Part shown: positions 24,601-36,800 of the stretch, in pieces
Layout of the letters: each line of letters starts with the position of its first letter
Position numbering within the stretch: the stretch's first letter is position 1
From: Pycnopodia helianthoides
Lineage: Eukaryota > Echinodermata > Asteroidea > Forcipulatida > Asteriidae
Assembly (NCBI GenBank): GCA_032158295.1
Contig: CM063243.1
Coordinates: 3,790,948-3,854,947 of the forward strand
DNA length: 64,000 nucleotides
Direction of reading: 5' to 3'
The notes under the pieces: model-generated
Told to the model about the DNA's origin: nothing
Seen by the model: only the letters and a program-made list of their open reading frames with translations
Databases searched by the model: none
Translations under genes and position numbers: made by a program

Positions 24601-27600
24601 GCCATTCATTTTGAGTACTTCTTTGATTTGAGTATATTTATATGATCTACCGTGTAACTGATCCATCTCGCAATGGTTTCCAGGGAAACATTTTTCCACC
24701 ACTAAAGAAATCCCGGGCAGAACCCTGCACTCCATGAGTGGCAGGGAAACTATCAAATTTGTCACTTAAATTTCTTGAAATGCAATGTGGCAAACTACTT
24801 GCTTAATGCCTTCCGCCCGACACACAATGAGTTATAAATCTGCTGAAATTATCACTCATAAATTATGAAAGATATATATGCAATTTATTCACACACATAC
24901 CTGGGAGTTTGTGAGCAGCCTTCTCACTAGCGCTCTCTCCTCTTGCTGCTTTGGACGGCTGGTCTCCGGGTGTTGTTCTTTCGTCAGCGTCCGTTGCGAT
25001 GTTGTTCCGTTTCCTCTCCGATGATGCCTCATCACCTCTGACGTGTAACTGCTTCTGGAGAGCGTTTCTCAGGGCAGTGGTGTCCTCCTCAGCGACACTA
25101 TCCTCGTCGTCATCGTCGTCTTCATCTTCTTCCGAGGAGAAGGGGTCAGTGCGTGCCGTGGATATTGCCTTCCCGCTGACAGCCGATCCGGCGCGCTCGG
25201 ACGGCTTCAAGAGCTCGCTGGGCTTCAGCTGGGAGTGTCCTCCGCGGGATGAAGAACTGATAGTGGCTGGTGTTTCGTACAGATCCTCGTCGTTCAGTGG
25301 GGTGACGATGCTGTCGTTGTCGCCGTCGCTGTCGGTGATCTGGGGCAACGCGGTCTTCTTTGCAGGAGATGATTTCCCGCGAGGAAGTCTCGCAGGCTGC
25401 GCTGGAGCCGGCGGTTCTTGATGAGCGGAGCTTGGCGCCGGTTGTTGGACAGAGCTGGCGTGACTTGGAGGGTAGGTTGATGCAGCCTCCATGCTATTAT
25501 TTGACACTGCGGGTGTGGTCTGTGTACGTTGAGGTGCTTCAGGGTGGCTCGACAGCGACTGAACGCCAACTTGGGGGAACGTTTCAAAAGTCGGTCTCCC
25601 TCCTCCGATTCCACCATGCTGAATATCAGTATAGACGGACGAACCCGTTGAGGGCAGTCTCGTCGATTGGGTACCAGCGTGGAGCTTTGTATATCCACCC
25701 TTGCCATCCTGATATTGCATACTATTGTCTTGACGATTATCCACCATCGGCCCAGATTGTTCGTACGTCACGGGGCCCCGCCCTCGTTGGTCATAACCCA
25801 GCGCTCTGTTGTGTCTCGCACTGAACGTATTCGCCCACCCGGCATCTCGTAGTCATCAGCAGCCGTGGTCCCCGGAGGGTTTGCCGAGTAGCCAGGTACT
25901 GATGCTGAGCCGTGGTACGAGAGATTTGGTGGTTGGGAGCCAAACTGAGGACTTGCATACAGCGGATCCTGCAGACGGGATTGAGGGGGGTGTTGGCTTG
26001 CACTTGAATATTTGGTATGAGTGGGCTTGCCCGTTTGAGGCGATCATAGTCATTGCCTGAATCTGTGATCTGAAAAACAACAATAAATGTGGTAAAAGTT
26101 ATATTTTCTTCATCACTTGACAAACTCTCCCAAAGCAAAACTGTCAATTTATGCGGTTTGCTGAAGTTATTAAAATATGTTGCTTTTGTGTTACTGAATA
26201 AGGTGAGGTGCCATACTGTTCGGTACATACTCCAAGATACCTCAAAATCTCCCATGCTATGCACACGACAGTGAAGTAACCCATGCCACACTTTTCTGTT
26301 ATTGTTTTTGTATGTGTGACCAATCAGTGCCACAGACTGCCACTGCAGAAACTGACCAAGGTTGAGAACCTTATCTCTACCAACCCTGGCCTAAAATTCC
26401 ATTGCAATTGAGCGAAACTGGTTATAGCCTGCCCGATATGGGGCAGAGGGTCCCCCCAATGTTCCCATACTATAACACACTATTTTCCTCTTGTATAGAA
26501 CCCCCCCCCCCCGAAAAAAAAAAAAAAAATCCCCAAAAGAATTCCTGAGATTCCAAGCACACAGTGAAGACACAATAGGTGGGGGGTACCCTCTGCCTCA
26601 TTTCGAGCACCAATTGAAGCTGGTGGCTCCTCCAGTTTACCACTCTCATCGAAGCACTTTCAGCAAAGCATGTGTGTGCCTCAAAATGCCACTGTTGTGG
26701 CACAGTGAGGTATGAGGTGGTTGGCCTCAAGAGACACATTGACAGTAGACAGACCTTGAACTTTACTCCTAAAGGGCCACAGCAATTTCCCTCTGGTAAG
26801 CGGTACTTTCATTAGGAAGAATTTGTAGTGCGAACCTTGCAAAGGGCACCACAGCAAAAGCCCAGGGCACTACGATAATTGGTGTGGGTGCCATGGGTTA
26901 ATTCGTGGCATGTAGTGGATAACTACAACAAAATTTGTCGGTTCACAGTAAAAGTGAAGATTTTTTCCCATAGATAAACACACTAACATTTACCATAAAC
27001 CACCCACAACTAACATTTACCACAACTAAAACCAACCCCACAGCATTAAACAATTTTACCATAAACAGAACATATTACTGTTTATAGTGTTACTCAGCTT
27101 CTTAAGCCCGGTTCATACTTTAACGCGAAGAGAAGTGAATTTTTGCTCACAATTGGAAAATAAAACATGCACCGATTATTCTAAATGCAAAAAATAGTTA
27201 GTGGCCTGACAGTTTGTCCCTTGCAGAGTCTTTCTCGAAGGCTAAATGACAATACAAGCACATAAACAGGTATACTGGTGTAACAGAAGCAGTCACCTAA
27301 ATAGATGGTTTACGTGTTTTTTTCAAAGTGCCTAGAGACTGTACTTCTCAAGCATTAGGGTTCAAAATCAAATTTTGTGTAATCACCTGCACTGGTTGCT
27401 GTGCTGCTGTGCTGCTGCTGCTGCTGTTGCTGCTGATTTGAGAATGGCATCCGCTCAATGTGATGTTGAGGGATAAACTGGCCATGCTGCTGGTGTTGGG
27501 GTAGGTATTGCGGCTGCTGCTTGCGTTGCTGCTGCATAACTTGTGTCCCCTGTTGATGCAGTAAATGCTGTTCTCGCTGGCCATATTGCTGTTGCTGGTT

Positions 27601-30473
27601 GAGGGGTAGGTGTTGCTGTTGTGCAGAACTTGTGACCCCCGTTGATGCGGTAACTGCTGTTCTTGTTGGCCAAATTGTTGTTGTGGTTGAGGGGTAGGTA
27701 CTGTTGTTGCTGCTGCTGTGCCCAACTGACTGTAACTGCTGAACTCGCTGTGCAAGCTGCTGCTGTTCTTTCTGTTGCTGCAGCAGTTGTGACGCCTCTT
27801 GATCTCTACTTGCTCTTGCCACCTTGGATACATCATCTCAATCTGTTTCTCGTACTGGTCCTGAATGAGAAAGAGGAAATTTCATTGTTAGTTTAAGCTG
27901 AAGAAGCTGAATTGTAAGGCGCGGGCTACAACGTGTTCAAGCCGCAGGTATTCAGAGGGCCCTTGACAAGGCAGCCACATCAACCCATATATGCCAGGAG
28001 AAAGAAGAGATTTGTTTCTTCAGAGGCAGAAAACCAGAGGATCTGGAGAAAACCCTTGTGGCATAGAGAGATACCATCGCACAACCTAACCACACTAACT
28101 TAGCGTGAATCGAAAGGAGCCAGCAGTGATATGAGAGGTAGGCTTATACGCACTATGCATCAAGCATCTGAAGTTGAGTGAAAAAATGGCATCAATATAA
28201 TAAGGTAAATATCGCGATGTGTAAAACTTCCAGCATTTCGTGAAGAAACAAGCACTCGCGATTGAGTTAACAATGTGCACATGACATGTCACGACGGGTT
28301 GATGCAGTGCAGTTGAACTGGGTAGCTCAGTGCAAGTTTGTTGAGGTATGAGGGGCCAGTGCAGGTGCCATAGATCAAATCTTAAGTTAAGGATTCTTGG
28401 TTTCATTACAGTTATAATAACTGGCGTACAAAAGATCCATGGCTAATCTACCTTGAGTAGTTTTAATCTATCTGTTCTAGCAGCGAGTGCAGCAACGTGT
28501 GCGTCCACACGCTCATATTCCCGTAACAGCTGATCGTTACGAGCCTTACTGCGCCGTTCATCTTCGCAGATCTTGGTCCAGTAGCTCTGAAGCTTGCTTG
28601 CCCGTACTTTATTCCTGTCATCAAATCATAACAACGATAATAATGGATCTAAATATCTCATAAATGTTGTAATTTCATCAAAATTTTAAAAGTATGTTTG
28701 CAAAATGGTACCTCAAACAAAATGTAATTTTTTGTTTTTTTCTTGGTTAAGTAATCCTTCCAATGACTAACAGTGGTGTGAGTCATTGCATATTATAAAG
28801 GTTAGCAGGGATGTTTTGCTTTTTAAAAGTGCGTGGCCGTACATCTCACGTTCACAGCATTCTACGGTTACACAGCTAGCACAGAAATTGGACGCTTTAA
28901 GGCCATGTCACACGAGGCAGTTTACAGGCAACCAGTTCCAGGCAATCTCTGTAAGAAATTTATTCACATTTCAGTTTTCTCATTATTTTCTTTGTTATAG
29001 AGAGGTACAATTAAAAGAACGTCTTTGTGCTACCGAAATGTTCCTTCAAGTGTATGTCATGCTGGTGGTTGCCTCCAAGTTGCCTGAAAAAAAATATGTA
29101 AGAATGGTGACCATAATCCATAACTCCGCGGTAAGAAGAGCCATGAATTTGGGCTGGCCCAGCATTTACACCAAATTTCAAATCTTTGGTAGTTTAAGTT
29201 CACTTTGAGGACCATTCTGTAATTTACTCACAGCCGTGTGTCTGACTTGATGTACGTATTGAACTCTTGCTCTAGTTTGGTTCTCTGCTTCTCTCTGAAA
29301 AATTAAGAAGACATTGTTAGTACACTTCACTTGCTCAATTTTGTGTGGATATTTTGAATTTCTTGCTTATGATTATCTTGATTGTAGACTTACATACATA
29401 GGTCGATAGACCCATCTCGTCAATTTTAACAATCATTCAAGCTCAAAGCTTCATTTTAGTAAAGGCAAATAAACAAAATTATGAGTAAATTAGCTAGCTC
29501 TACCAGCATGACAAATAGTTGCGATAATCGTAACCCTCCATCCTCATCGATGTTTAGAGTGTTATGAATGGATTCATTATACCTTGAAGATCAAATCCAT
29601 GTTCTTAGAATGTGTGTCATGTTTTTTGAAAGGGGTAAAAATTGGGCAAATCTGGTGACTAGTCTGACCAAAATAGTCGAAATTTTTATTTCGCCACTTT
29701 TTTGCACTGCATGACTCGTAACTCTCCGGTCTCCGACCGTCGGGAGGATGGAGGGTTACGATTATCGCAACTACATGACAAAAAGAAGTACAAAAAAAAA
29801 CCCAGATTTTGTAACACAAAAAAACCAAACAATCACAACAAAACTTGTAAAACGATTTCTTCGGTGACTTTTCCCAGCCCTGTTTAGTGTAGATCCAGAG
29901 TATGGGGCGCTGTACTCCTCCTCTTTTTGAAATTTGAAGTTGAACTTTGACAGCAATTTCAACGGTTGTGACTGTCAAAGTAAAATTCATACTAAAAACT
30001 GCACAGCTGGAATGACTGGGTCCAGTTTGGAGAGTAATTATCCGTAATTACTGCTAATATTTTTAAATACATGTAATTGATTGTAATAGTACATGTAAAT
30101 ACTACAGTACATGTCATTGAACTTTGAAGTTGTGCGCAAATGCAATTGGGTTAACAAAGTTTTAAAACAGTTATGGTTAATCCAAATTCATAAATGAACT
30201 TTACATTTAAGGCTTTTTACATATTACAAAAGAAGTAATTACGTACTCATTCATAATATACTCTCATTCATAAATAAATGTTGTTAGTTCCATAAATAAT
30301 ATCCACTTGACCAACCGTCCACGCAAATTTCAGATTAAAATTTATAATTTTATTTAGGTATTTTCTATTTAATCTGTATTCTCAAGTGCCTTCGTTCTGG
30401 GAACTCACCTATTCTGTTGCGTCTCCTCAAGCTTTTGCATGCGTGCATAAAATTCCAAGCTATCTGTGGCCAT
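15680..30473 (-). CDS. KIZ: Centrosomal protein kizuna (KIZ), with local frame breaks
   Basis: Kizuna is a PLK1 substrate that stabilises pericentriolar material at spindle poles. Exons, 5' to 3': 30409-30473, 29232-29294, 28452-28614, 27387-27860, 24901-26069, 23674-23872, 21425-21577, 20827-20988, 20501-20651, 19805-19966, 18731-18838, 17663-17843, 16388-16576, 15680-15827. Recognition: the N-terminal helix LEFYARMQKLEETQQNR, FNTYIKSDTR, YWTKICEDERRSKARN, YERVDAHVAAL and YEKQIEMM align with vertebrate kizuna, and the acidic tail SDDLKDDFDFYD matches its end. The region LYSSALGFWDKLLQHLVLL also looks conserved. About 1,120 residues, against about 670 in human; the excess is the Gln-rich exon 4 and the Ser/Pro/acidic exon 5. 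Oddities: exons 4-5 cannot be read in one frame, and exon 10 ends in phase 0 while exon 11 needs phase 1, so a small exon may be missing between 18839 and 19804. Head-to-head with SIRT2. Confidence 0.87.
17210..17580 (+). mobile_element. SINE with a tRNA-like 3' module (tRNA part 17476-17549)
   Basis: GGGCTAGATAGCTCAGTTGG (A box) and GGTTCAAGTCCCGCTC (B box) in tRNA order, preceded by about 150 bases shared with 20085-20220. The acceptor stem pairs poorly and the anticodon loop lacks the normal T33, so not a functional tRNA. In KIZ intron 12. Confidence 0.65.
17935..18130. mobile_element. Foldback element, GGGCCCAATTTCATA family
   Basis: About 195 bp in KIZ intron 11, with AAGCTGTTCAGCAGACAATA at the left and GGCTTTATGAAATTTGGCCC at the right as inverted ends, and CAGTCGCAACACTGCAAAC inside. 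Confidence 0.7.
18465..18660. mobile_element. Foldback element, GGGCCCAATTTCATA family
   Basis: Left end GGGCGCAATTTCATAGAGCT, right end CTCTACGAAATTGGGCCC, with CAACCATGTCACATGTACAA inside. Lies in KIZ intron 11, 0.34 kb from the previous copy. Confidence 0.8.
19290..19765 (-). repeat. Array of 4 inverted CCCTC/GAGGG MITE units
   Basis: Units with CAACCCTCCTACTGTCTGGC near 19328, 19445, 19561 and 19659, in KIZ intron 10, ending 40 bases from exon 10. Confidence 0.8.
20085..20330 (+). mobile_element. SINE with a tRNA-like module, second copy
   Basis: Same order as 17330-17580: AAGGTGATCCCCCTGGCTG, GCTTCTGACTG, ACAAAATAGGGAGACTGCC, then the tRNA-like part 20228-20303 (ACTAGATAGCTCAGTAGGTA, GGTTCAAGTCCTGCTCTAG). 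Direct orientation relative to the first copy, in KIZ intron 9. Confidence 0.65.
21040..21395. repeat. Three tandem 110-bp units derived from a foldback element
   Basis: GTAACTAAGCACAAACTAAT recurs near 21060, 21170 and 21280, each with CAGCCAAAATGCCATGTCAC, which is the core of the GGGCCCAATTTCATA foldback family. It ends about 30 bases from the donor of KIZ exon 7. Confidence 0.8.
21634..21740. repeat. (AAT)n microsatellite joined to a TTATATAGCGC element
   Basis: About ten AAT units followed by CTCTTATATAGCGCTCAT and GGCGCTTCAAC. Similar AAT-plus-ATATAGCGC junctions occur near 6305, 18945 and 39795, so the simple repeat appears to be part of a mobile element end. Confidence 0.55.
21958..22083 (-). 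mobile_element. tRNA-like (type II) SINE piece
   Basis: Minus strand: GTGTCGTGGCCGAGCGGATA (A box), GCATTGGACTCGAG, then GTGTGGGTTCGAGTCCCAGT (B box). Same family as 9690-10000; in KIZ intron 6. Confidence 0.6.
22138..22261. mobile_element. Foldback with GATATATAAGCTCCCCCC arm
   Basis: Left arm ACAGTCGATATATAAGCTCC and AACTGGAAGTTGACAAACTA pair with AACTAGTTTTGTCAACTTCC and GGGAGCTGATATCGACTGT on the right. About 124 bp, non-coding. Confidence 0.7.
22361..22590. mobile_element. Complete CCCTC..GAGGG MITE bounded by TTAA
   Basis: 230 bp. Left end TTAACCCTCTTGCTGTCTGA, right end CTGAGAGTAGGAGGGTTAA. TTAA at both ends with CCC/GGG termini is what piggyBac-superfamily insertions look like. It is the parent type of the tandem arrays at 3.8, 5.1, 19.3 and 41.8 kb. 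Confidence 0.75.
22800..23170. repeat. Tandem repeat, 4-5 units of 74-88 bp
   Basis: GAGCCAGCTSGGCAGG (S = C or G) and GAGTGCACCRCTAGTGGCTA (R = A or G) recur near 22830, 22905, 22990, 23070 and 23158 in KIZ intron 6. Confidence 0.75.
24222..24379. mobile_element. Foldback element, TTCACAAAACTCTTCCTAAC family
   Basis: Near-perfect inverted ends GGTCGATTTCACAAAACTCT and GAGTTTTGTGAAATCAACCC with alternating ACTAGTCCTAAG blocks; the best copy of the family. In KIZ intron 5. Confidence 0.85.
28880..29090. mobile_element. CCATGTCACACGAGGCA foldback
   Basis: Begins AAGGCCATGTCACACGAGGC with GGCAACCAGTTCCAGGCAA. A related element, CCTTGTCACACGAGGCAAG to GGTGTACGTGACATGGCC, lies at 45940-46156. 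In KIZ intron 2. Confidence 0.55.
29518..29772. mobile_element. MITE with GTTGCGATAATCGTAACCCT ends
   Basis: Left end GTTGCGATAATCGTAACCCT, right end AGGGTTACGATTATCGCAAC, about 255 bp, in KIZ intron 1. Same termini as the hairpin at 7013-7093. Confidence 0.8.
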
Positions 30474-30803
30474 CTTTCATTAAAATTTATGAATGAAAAG
30501 AGTTAATTCACATGTTCGAAGTGCTCATTTAAATTTTGAATGGCGAAATATTTGTGTACACATATTTCTCTGGACTGGTGCTTTCTTGCTACATACAGCG
30601 GTCTCGATTGTACGACGACGTCTTACCAGATCATTATTTACTGGATTGAAACTGGCTACAGAGGGCGTGCTTTCTTTTAACCACAAACACACCAAAAAGT
30701 AGGACGGGGTTGTTGTTCACAATTAAATGACATAACAAGACTAGACTTGCGGTAGCAGCTCGTCAGACAAGTTATAAGCAGTTTCCTGTAAAAGACTGAA
30801 AAC
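30474..30803. promoter_or_regulatory. Bidirectional promoter region between KIZ and SIRT2
   Basis: Only 330 bases separate the two divergent ATGs, so both 5' UTRs and promoters must fit here. No TATA box is obvious near either start. A shared promoter is inferred from the spacing. Confidence 0.65.
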
Positions 30804-33800
30804 ATGTCCGAAGGTAGGAATGAGGTATAACTTTTTGAGTAGTATTACGGCAAATCAGAAATGTTTATACGTTCGAAATTTAGGTCGATTCTTGGCAGAA
30901 GGAAGTCCATTTGTTTTCCAAATTTTAGATTGGGGGTCGGTGTTTGTTTATCATTGTGAATTGTTTGTTTATGGATTGTACATTTGAGGGGCGGAGCTTG
31001 GCTGTGCGGTATGATGACATTGGTTTAGGGGCGGGGAAAGAGAGGATATTTTAAGTGACTTGAGTTGAAATGGCTTTGATTGCTCTGATTTTCTGAAATA
31101 CATTCATATAGTATACTATTACGTGCTAAATATTATACAGAAGAAATATTCTTAATTAACAATTAAAATTGTATAGGCCTAAGGTGTAGAATGGTGTGAC
31201 TTACCTTAAGTCTTTGAATTTGATGATGTGACGGGACCAATAATCCTTTTGGCTTTCTACCGACCCAAGATTTCTAGCAAGTATTCTAGCAAGCAGTTGA
31301 GTTCGATTGAGAAGGGGGGGGGGGGGGGCTAGGTATGGAGTTAAAGAGAGTGACCACCATAATTCTTATTTTTGTTACTTGGCTTGTATTGCTACAGTAC
31401 AGTAAATGTACTACCGGTACTAGGGAAACCATGGCCTCCATGCGGATTCCTTGGAATTCCAGGCCTGGATTCATAGCTGTCAATAATTTTGTCTTGATTT
31501 TGATCGTCTAGCCGTTCCGGAAAACCCCGATGGAGCCAAAGGAGGGAAGGAGACAGATGAGAAAGATAAAACAGGACCTTCATCATCGAAGGAGGATGAT
31601 CCCAAGGCCTCAGGAGCCGACCCAAGTGAGCCTCAAAAAATGATAATTTTTGTCTTTGACTGATTTACAATATTTCCTTTTATCTAAATGCTCAGCGCTG
31701 CACATTTATTATAGGCCTATGGCTGCATCGTGTTGCTATAAAGCACAAAATATACACAGTATTAAGGTCGAAATGTGAGCCAATTAGAGGTCTTCACAGG
31801 TCATTTGGGGTTTGAGGGACAGCTTCCAGAAGCTAATTCCTTTTTTGTTTTCCAGAGTTTTGTCCTAAAAAATAGCCGTGTTAGTCTGATAGATAAAACA
31901 AGGAAGGATAGTGGTTGCATTTAAAGACTAACTAATTACATAAAAAAAACTGCATGAGCTTTCGTAGCAACAACTACTCCATCAGATGCAATGAAGGGGA
32001 CAAGCCAAGTACAAAAGGTGGAGTCAGTGACTGAAGAGCATCTACTCCTGGTAGTGGGACAGGAAACCACGGTCCCTATTGAGACCAACAAGAACTCACT
32101 CCGCGGCAGTGCAGTTAATTACGAGAAGTCCCCCCCGATCCACAAAGCTAAAGTAGTAGTCCAGGTCGGTTTCCCACCTCCCGCCCAGGTAGTAGTTAAT
32201 AAGCAGGACAGTTCTTTTCAGAGCTGAGAAGTCTCCCGAATTCTGAAAATCTACTCCGCGGTAGTAGAACAAATAGCAAGACAAGTTCTCTAAAGAACAA
32301 AATCTACACAGCAAAGTAGATATTTATACATGTGGTGTTACCGCAAACCGAATATATACTGATACCTCACCATGCAATGCCTCAAAAACCATATACCCTA
32401 TTAAGTCCTTGATCAATACAGTTCAGAGTTTTGTAGGAAGTGTTTATTGTTCCTGAATGATTCCTTTTTGTATTGGCTTCTTTCTATGGATGATCTAGTG
32501 GATACCTTGGAACGCTTGATGGGTCTTCTTAACCCATGGCTCGGTGGGGTAGACGACGACGACGACACCGTCAAACCGCAACAACTCCTTGCAGAGATCA
32601 GCCTGGAGGGTGTGGCCAAGTACATGAAGAGTGATCGATGTAAGTGTGTTGGATCCCTAAACCGGAGCCTGAGCCGAGAGCAGTGGTTTTCGAAAAGGGC
32701 CTTAGACTAAGAGAAAAGATTGGAGGAAGGGATGTGACATAATTAAATGAATAATAATAACATATGTAAAGTGCCTTTTACAATAGTTTTCAAGCGCTGT
32801 ACAAAGTGTCAAAGAATAAACAAAAATAAACTTAAAATAAAAGCAAATGAGGTTTTTAGCATGGCTCTGAAGGATTCAAGAGATGACGGAAGTGAAGAGG
32901 GAGATTATTCCATATTGTGACGGACTGATGCTTGTTGGCCATACCGTGTACAAGTACAGGGGTGGCAGGGGACAAGTACAAATGGGAAGTAGAAGAAGAT
33001 CGTAGATTGCAAGAGCTGTGGGCTTTATTAGAAAAAAAGTTCAGAAGATAAGTAGGAGCTAGACCATTTCTGACTTTTAAAAACAAGGAAGAGGATTTTG
33101 AATTGGATTCGTTTGTTAATGGGAAGCTAGTGAAGGGATTGAGGGACCGAGTGTGATGTGCTCTCGGAATTTTGTTCACAATTTTGTTTTTGGGTACCTT
33201 GTTTTCCAACATTTCCAGACCTCAAGAAGTGTTTGTAGCACTCACTGCTCATTATCCTATTTGTAAGTTTGATGTAATTCCGTTGTCAACCACCCCCAAC
33301 TTCACACAAACTGGCCCCAACGGGTTGCCAGAATTCCCTTTGGCAACGTTTGAGTGTCTGATGATAATCGAGCTACTTTCTGGCATGGAGCTATTTTTTT
33401 TTCCCTGTGAGTTCTTCAAAACTGTTTTCTTTGGTTTCTTTTGTTCAGGTAAGAATATCATCGTTATGACAGGTGCTGGAATCTCTACTTGTAAGTAATA
33501 GATGATGCCCAGATCAGTGGTGTAACCAGACATTTTCATTGGGGGGGGGGCAAGCAGGGGCAAAGACATAATTTGGGGAAAGGGGTGACTATTTATGTAT
33601 CAAACCATTCATTTGTGCATTTTTTCTTCTTTTGATCTCATATTTGAGGGTGGAGGGGGTGGGGGAAGGGGGCAAGGGTTTTAACTGGGGGGTCTCCCCC
33701 CTAGTTATACATATGACCCTGATAGACACAATGGTAATGGTTAACCCGTACATTGTGTCTGCCTAACTGCAGGATTTCCTGTAAAACAACATACAAGAAA

Positions 33801-36800
33801 ACCTGCAGATGAACATTCAGTTAGTGTCTTTCCGTAAACTGGTTATTCCACTTGGATGTTTATAATACAAGACCCAAGTAGATCCTTGTAATTTGATTGG
33901 AGGATTGTTGGTCACACAGCATTCATTAACCAATCCATGACAAGGCCTACATTCTAAACGTCCCATATTTTGGTACTATTCACCGTGCTTTTTCGACCCA
34001 TCTTTTTTCTACTTATGCAGGCCAGACCATACCGTGTGTTTTACACAGCAGCACAAAAAATGCCCTTGTAGTGGATGTTGGATTACAGTCTCATACAGTT
34101 TGTTTATACTCGGATGTTATATAAGACAAATATTTAATGATTTGCATTTGTGCAATTTAGAGAATATTTTATCATCGGTTGACAGACGGAATGCTCCAAC
34201 TAACTCGGCTTCCCCTCGTTGAATGTAACATTCCATTTTCAAACTCATGAAAACAGTCTCACCTCTGCTCTCATAAATATTGGTTATTTTTAACCCGGTA
34301 AATCGTACATTTTTTTTCAAAATTTTGAGACAAGAAGTTAAAATCCATTCTGTGTATTTGTCTTGCCTAGCTGCCGGTATACCAGATTTCCGAAGCCCAG
34401 GATCAGGACTGTACGATAACTTAGAGAAGTACAATTTACCGGCCCCGATGTCTATTTTTGAAATTTCATATTTCAAGGTATGTATTTTATCTCTAAAATA
34501 CCAAACAGTACAATCAACCTTTCACTGAAAGAAATCCTTGGGTAATTTTTGGTTCATCGTTTCTTCTCCTCAGTAGAGTAAACCGCCTTATTTCAAGGTT
34601 GTAAACCTACCTTAAAGGCCCTGTACACTATTGGTAAGATCGGAAAACACAATGTTCACAGATTCACACATAACTTACATGATTTAAAGTAAGTAATGGT
34701 AGAAAGGGTTCCTTAAAATATTTCTGCCTAAAATGCTATCGTTTCTGAGAAACGAGTAAAACAATAGTAATTATCGCGCGCAATAATTTGAAAAAACAGA
34801 AAACACATAAGATCACTTTTCACTATTTTCTCGTGACCTCGATGACCAATTGAGCTCAAACTTTCACAGGTTTGTTTGTTCATGCACATGTTTAATCACA
34901 CAAAATGTGGACACTGATTTTGAGCTGTTACCAAAAGTGTACAATACCTTTAAAAAAACAAACGTATCACTCTATTGGGAACTCTTAAAGGGGCACCAAG
35001 GCCAAGACCAGGGCAACAGAGTCCATTGCCTCCTTGTAGTTATAAGCCTGTAACAGTAATAATGACGAGTCTTGCAAAAGCTTACATGTAGAACCACAAA
35101 GCAATAACATAAGATGTATTTTGAAAAAAAAAAAACTAAGGGTGACAGAGGGGGCTATGGAAAGAGTAATGATAGGAGTAACAGAGGCGGACAGGTTGTC
35201 AAATGAGGACCTTTAAAGAAAGAAACCAAGAGTACAGGATATTATTAAGACCATCAAATCAAAGAAGTGGAGATGGGCAGCCGTCGATTTCACCAAACTC
35301 TTCCTAACTTAGGATTAATCTTAGGACTTAGGACGAGTTAAGTTCCGTATCCATAGATGTTAGGACGCATTGAACCCATCCTAAGTTAGGACGAGTTACT
35401 CATCCTAACTCGAGATAGGATTAATCCTCGTGAAAATCGGCTGCTGGTCACCTAGCAAGGAGGTATTACAACAGATGGGCATGGGAAACAATCAATCCAA
35501 CGCCAAGAAACCGAACAAGACAAAGAGGGAGACAAACCAGAAGATGGAGAGATGAACTGAGTACGTATCAGGGGCATTGCTTGGCAACAGACAGCTCGGG
35601 ATAGAGTGAAATGGAGAAATTGGTGAAGAGGCTTTCCCTCCTGCAGTGGAATGAAATAGACTGGACAAAGTATATTGAGAGATTCGCTTGAGAGATTGAA
35701 TGGTGCCAACAACAAATGTTGTTTTTTTATATTTGTGATGACTCAGGAACGACCGGAGCCTTTCTTCTACCTGACTAAGGAGCTGTACCCGGGGAAGTTC
35801 ATCCCCACACCGTGTCATTATTTCATCAGACTCCTCGCCGAGAAGAAGCTCCTGTTGAGAAACTACACACAGGTGAGATATATTCGGACTAAAAAAGTTC
35901 CCCCACGATGGACTCGGCAGACCTGTATCATGGCCCAGCCTATCTTTACTAGAGCTGCCAACTCTCCCTGATTCCGCAGAAAGTTCCCTGAAAGTAAACC
36001 AATCTTTCCACGGTCCGTTGAACAAGTTTGAAAATCTCCCTGATTATGGAAACTTATCCCTTATTATGTTGGATGTAATTCTAGATATCTTCCTGATTAT
36101 TAGTGTTGTACAAAATCTCCCTGATTGCAAGATGCAAGTGTGGGCAGCTCTGTCTTACATCCACACATACCTCACTACATGTACACTTGTGGGGTACTTT
36201 TTCAATTTCTTACCCATTTTATGCTTTTAACTATAACCCTTTGTGCTATTGTGTCATACGAAAGAAAAAGGTAATTGGTGAGTAGATTTTTCAATTAGTG
36301 TACAAGTACAACATGGTTATTGAATTCATAATACAAATAATACTTGGTTCTTTATACCGCACATATCCTTGTAGCTAGGGGTGCGTTTTCGGCAGTTGTA
36401 ACCAAAAACTAGTTCGGTCATTGGCCAGTGATTAACCAATGGCCAAGTCAACTGAAACAGTTATTGGTTACGACTGCCAAAGCCCACCCTAGATCAAGGT
36501 ACATTACAACATTATTATCCCTGTTCATCAGGCATACTTTCAGGCATCCTCTTACTTTCTCAACTCCCCTGGGGAGTATACAACCCCAAGCTGCTTAAAT
36601 TAGCGCTAAAAGGGGTTAATCCAACACAATCCTGTCTTAGCCCTCTCAGCTTATACACCTGGGCAAAGGGAAGTAATTATGGTTAAATTATGGTTAAAAC
36701 CTTCGGTGCGCCACGGCAGCACGGGGCTGTATACTCCCCAGGGAGCTGAGAAAGATTACAGGAATGCTATTGGCCCAATGACCAGGGCACTTATGTAAAG

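Noticed and set aside
24951..25824. Long plus-strand open frames opposite KIZ exon 5
   Set aside because: Antisense shadows of the Ser/Glu-rich exon; no splice context or recognisable domain.
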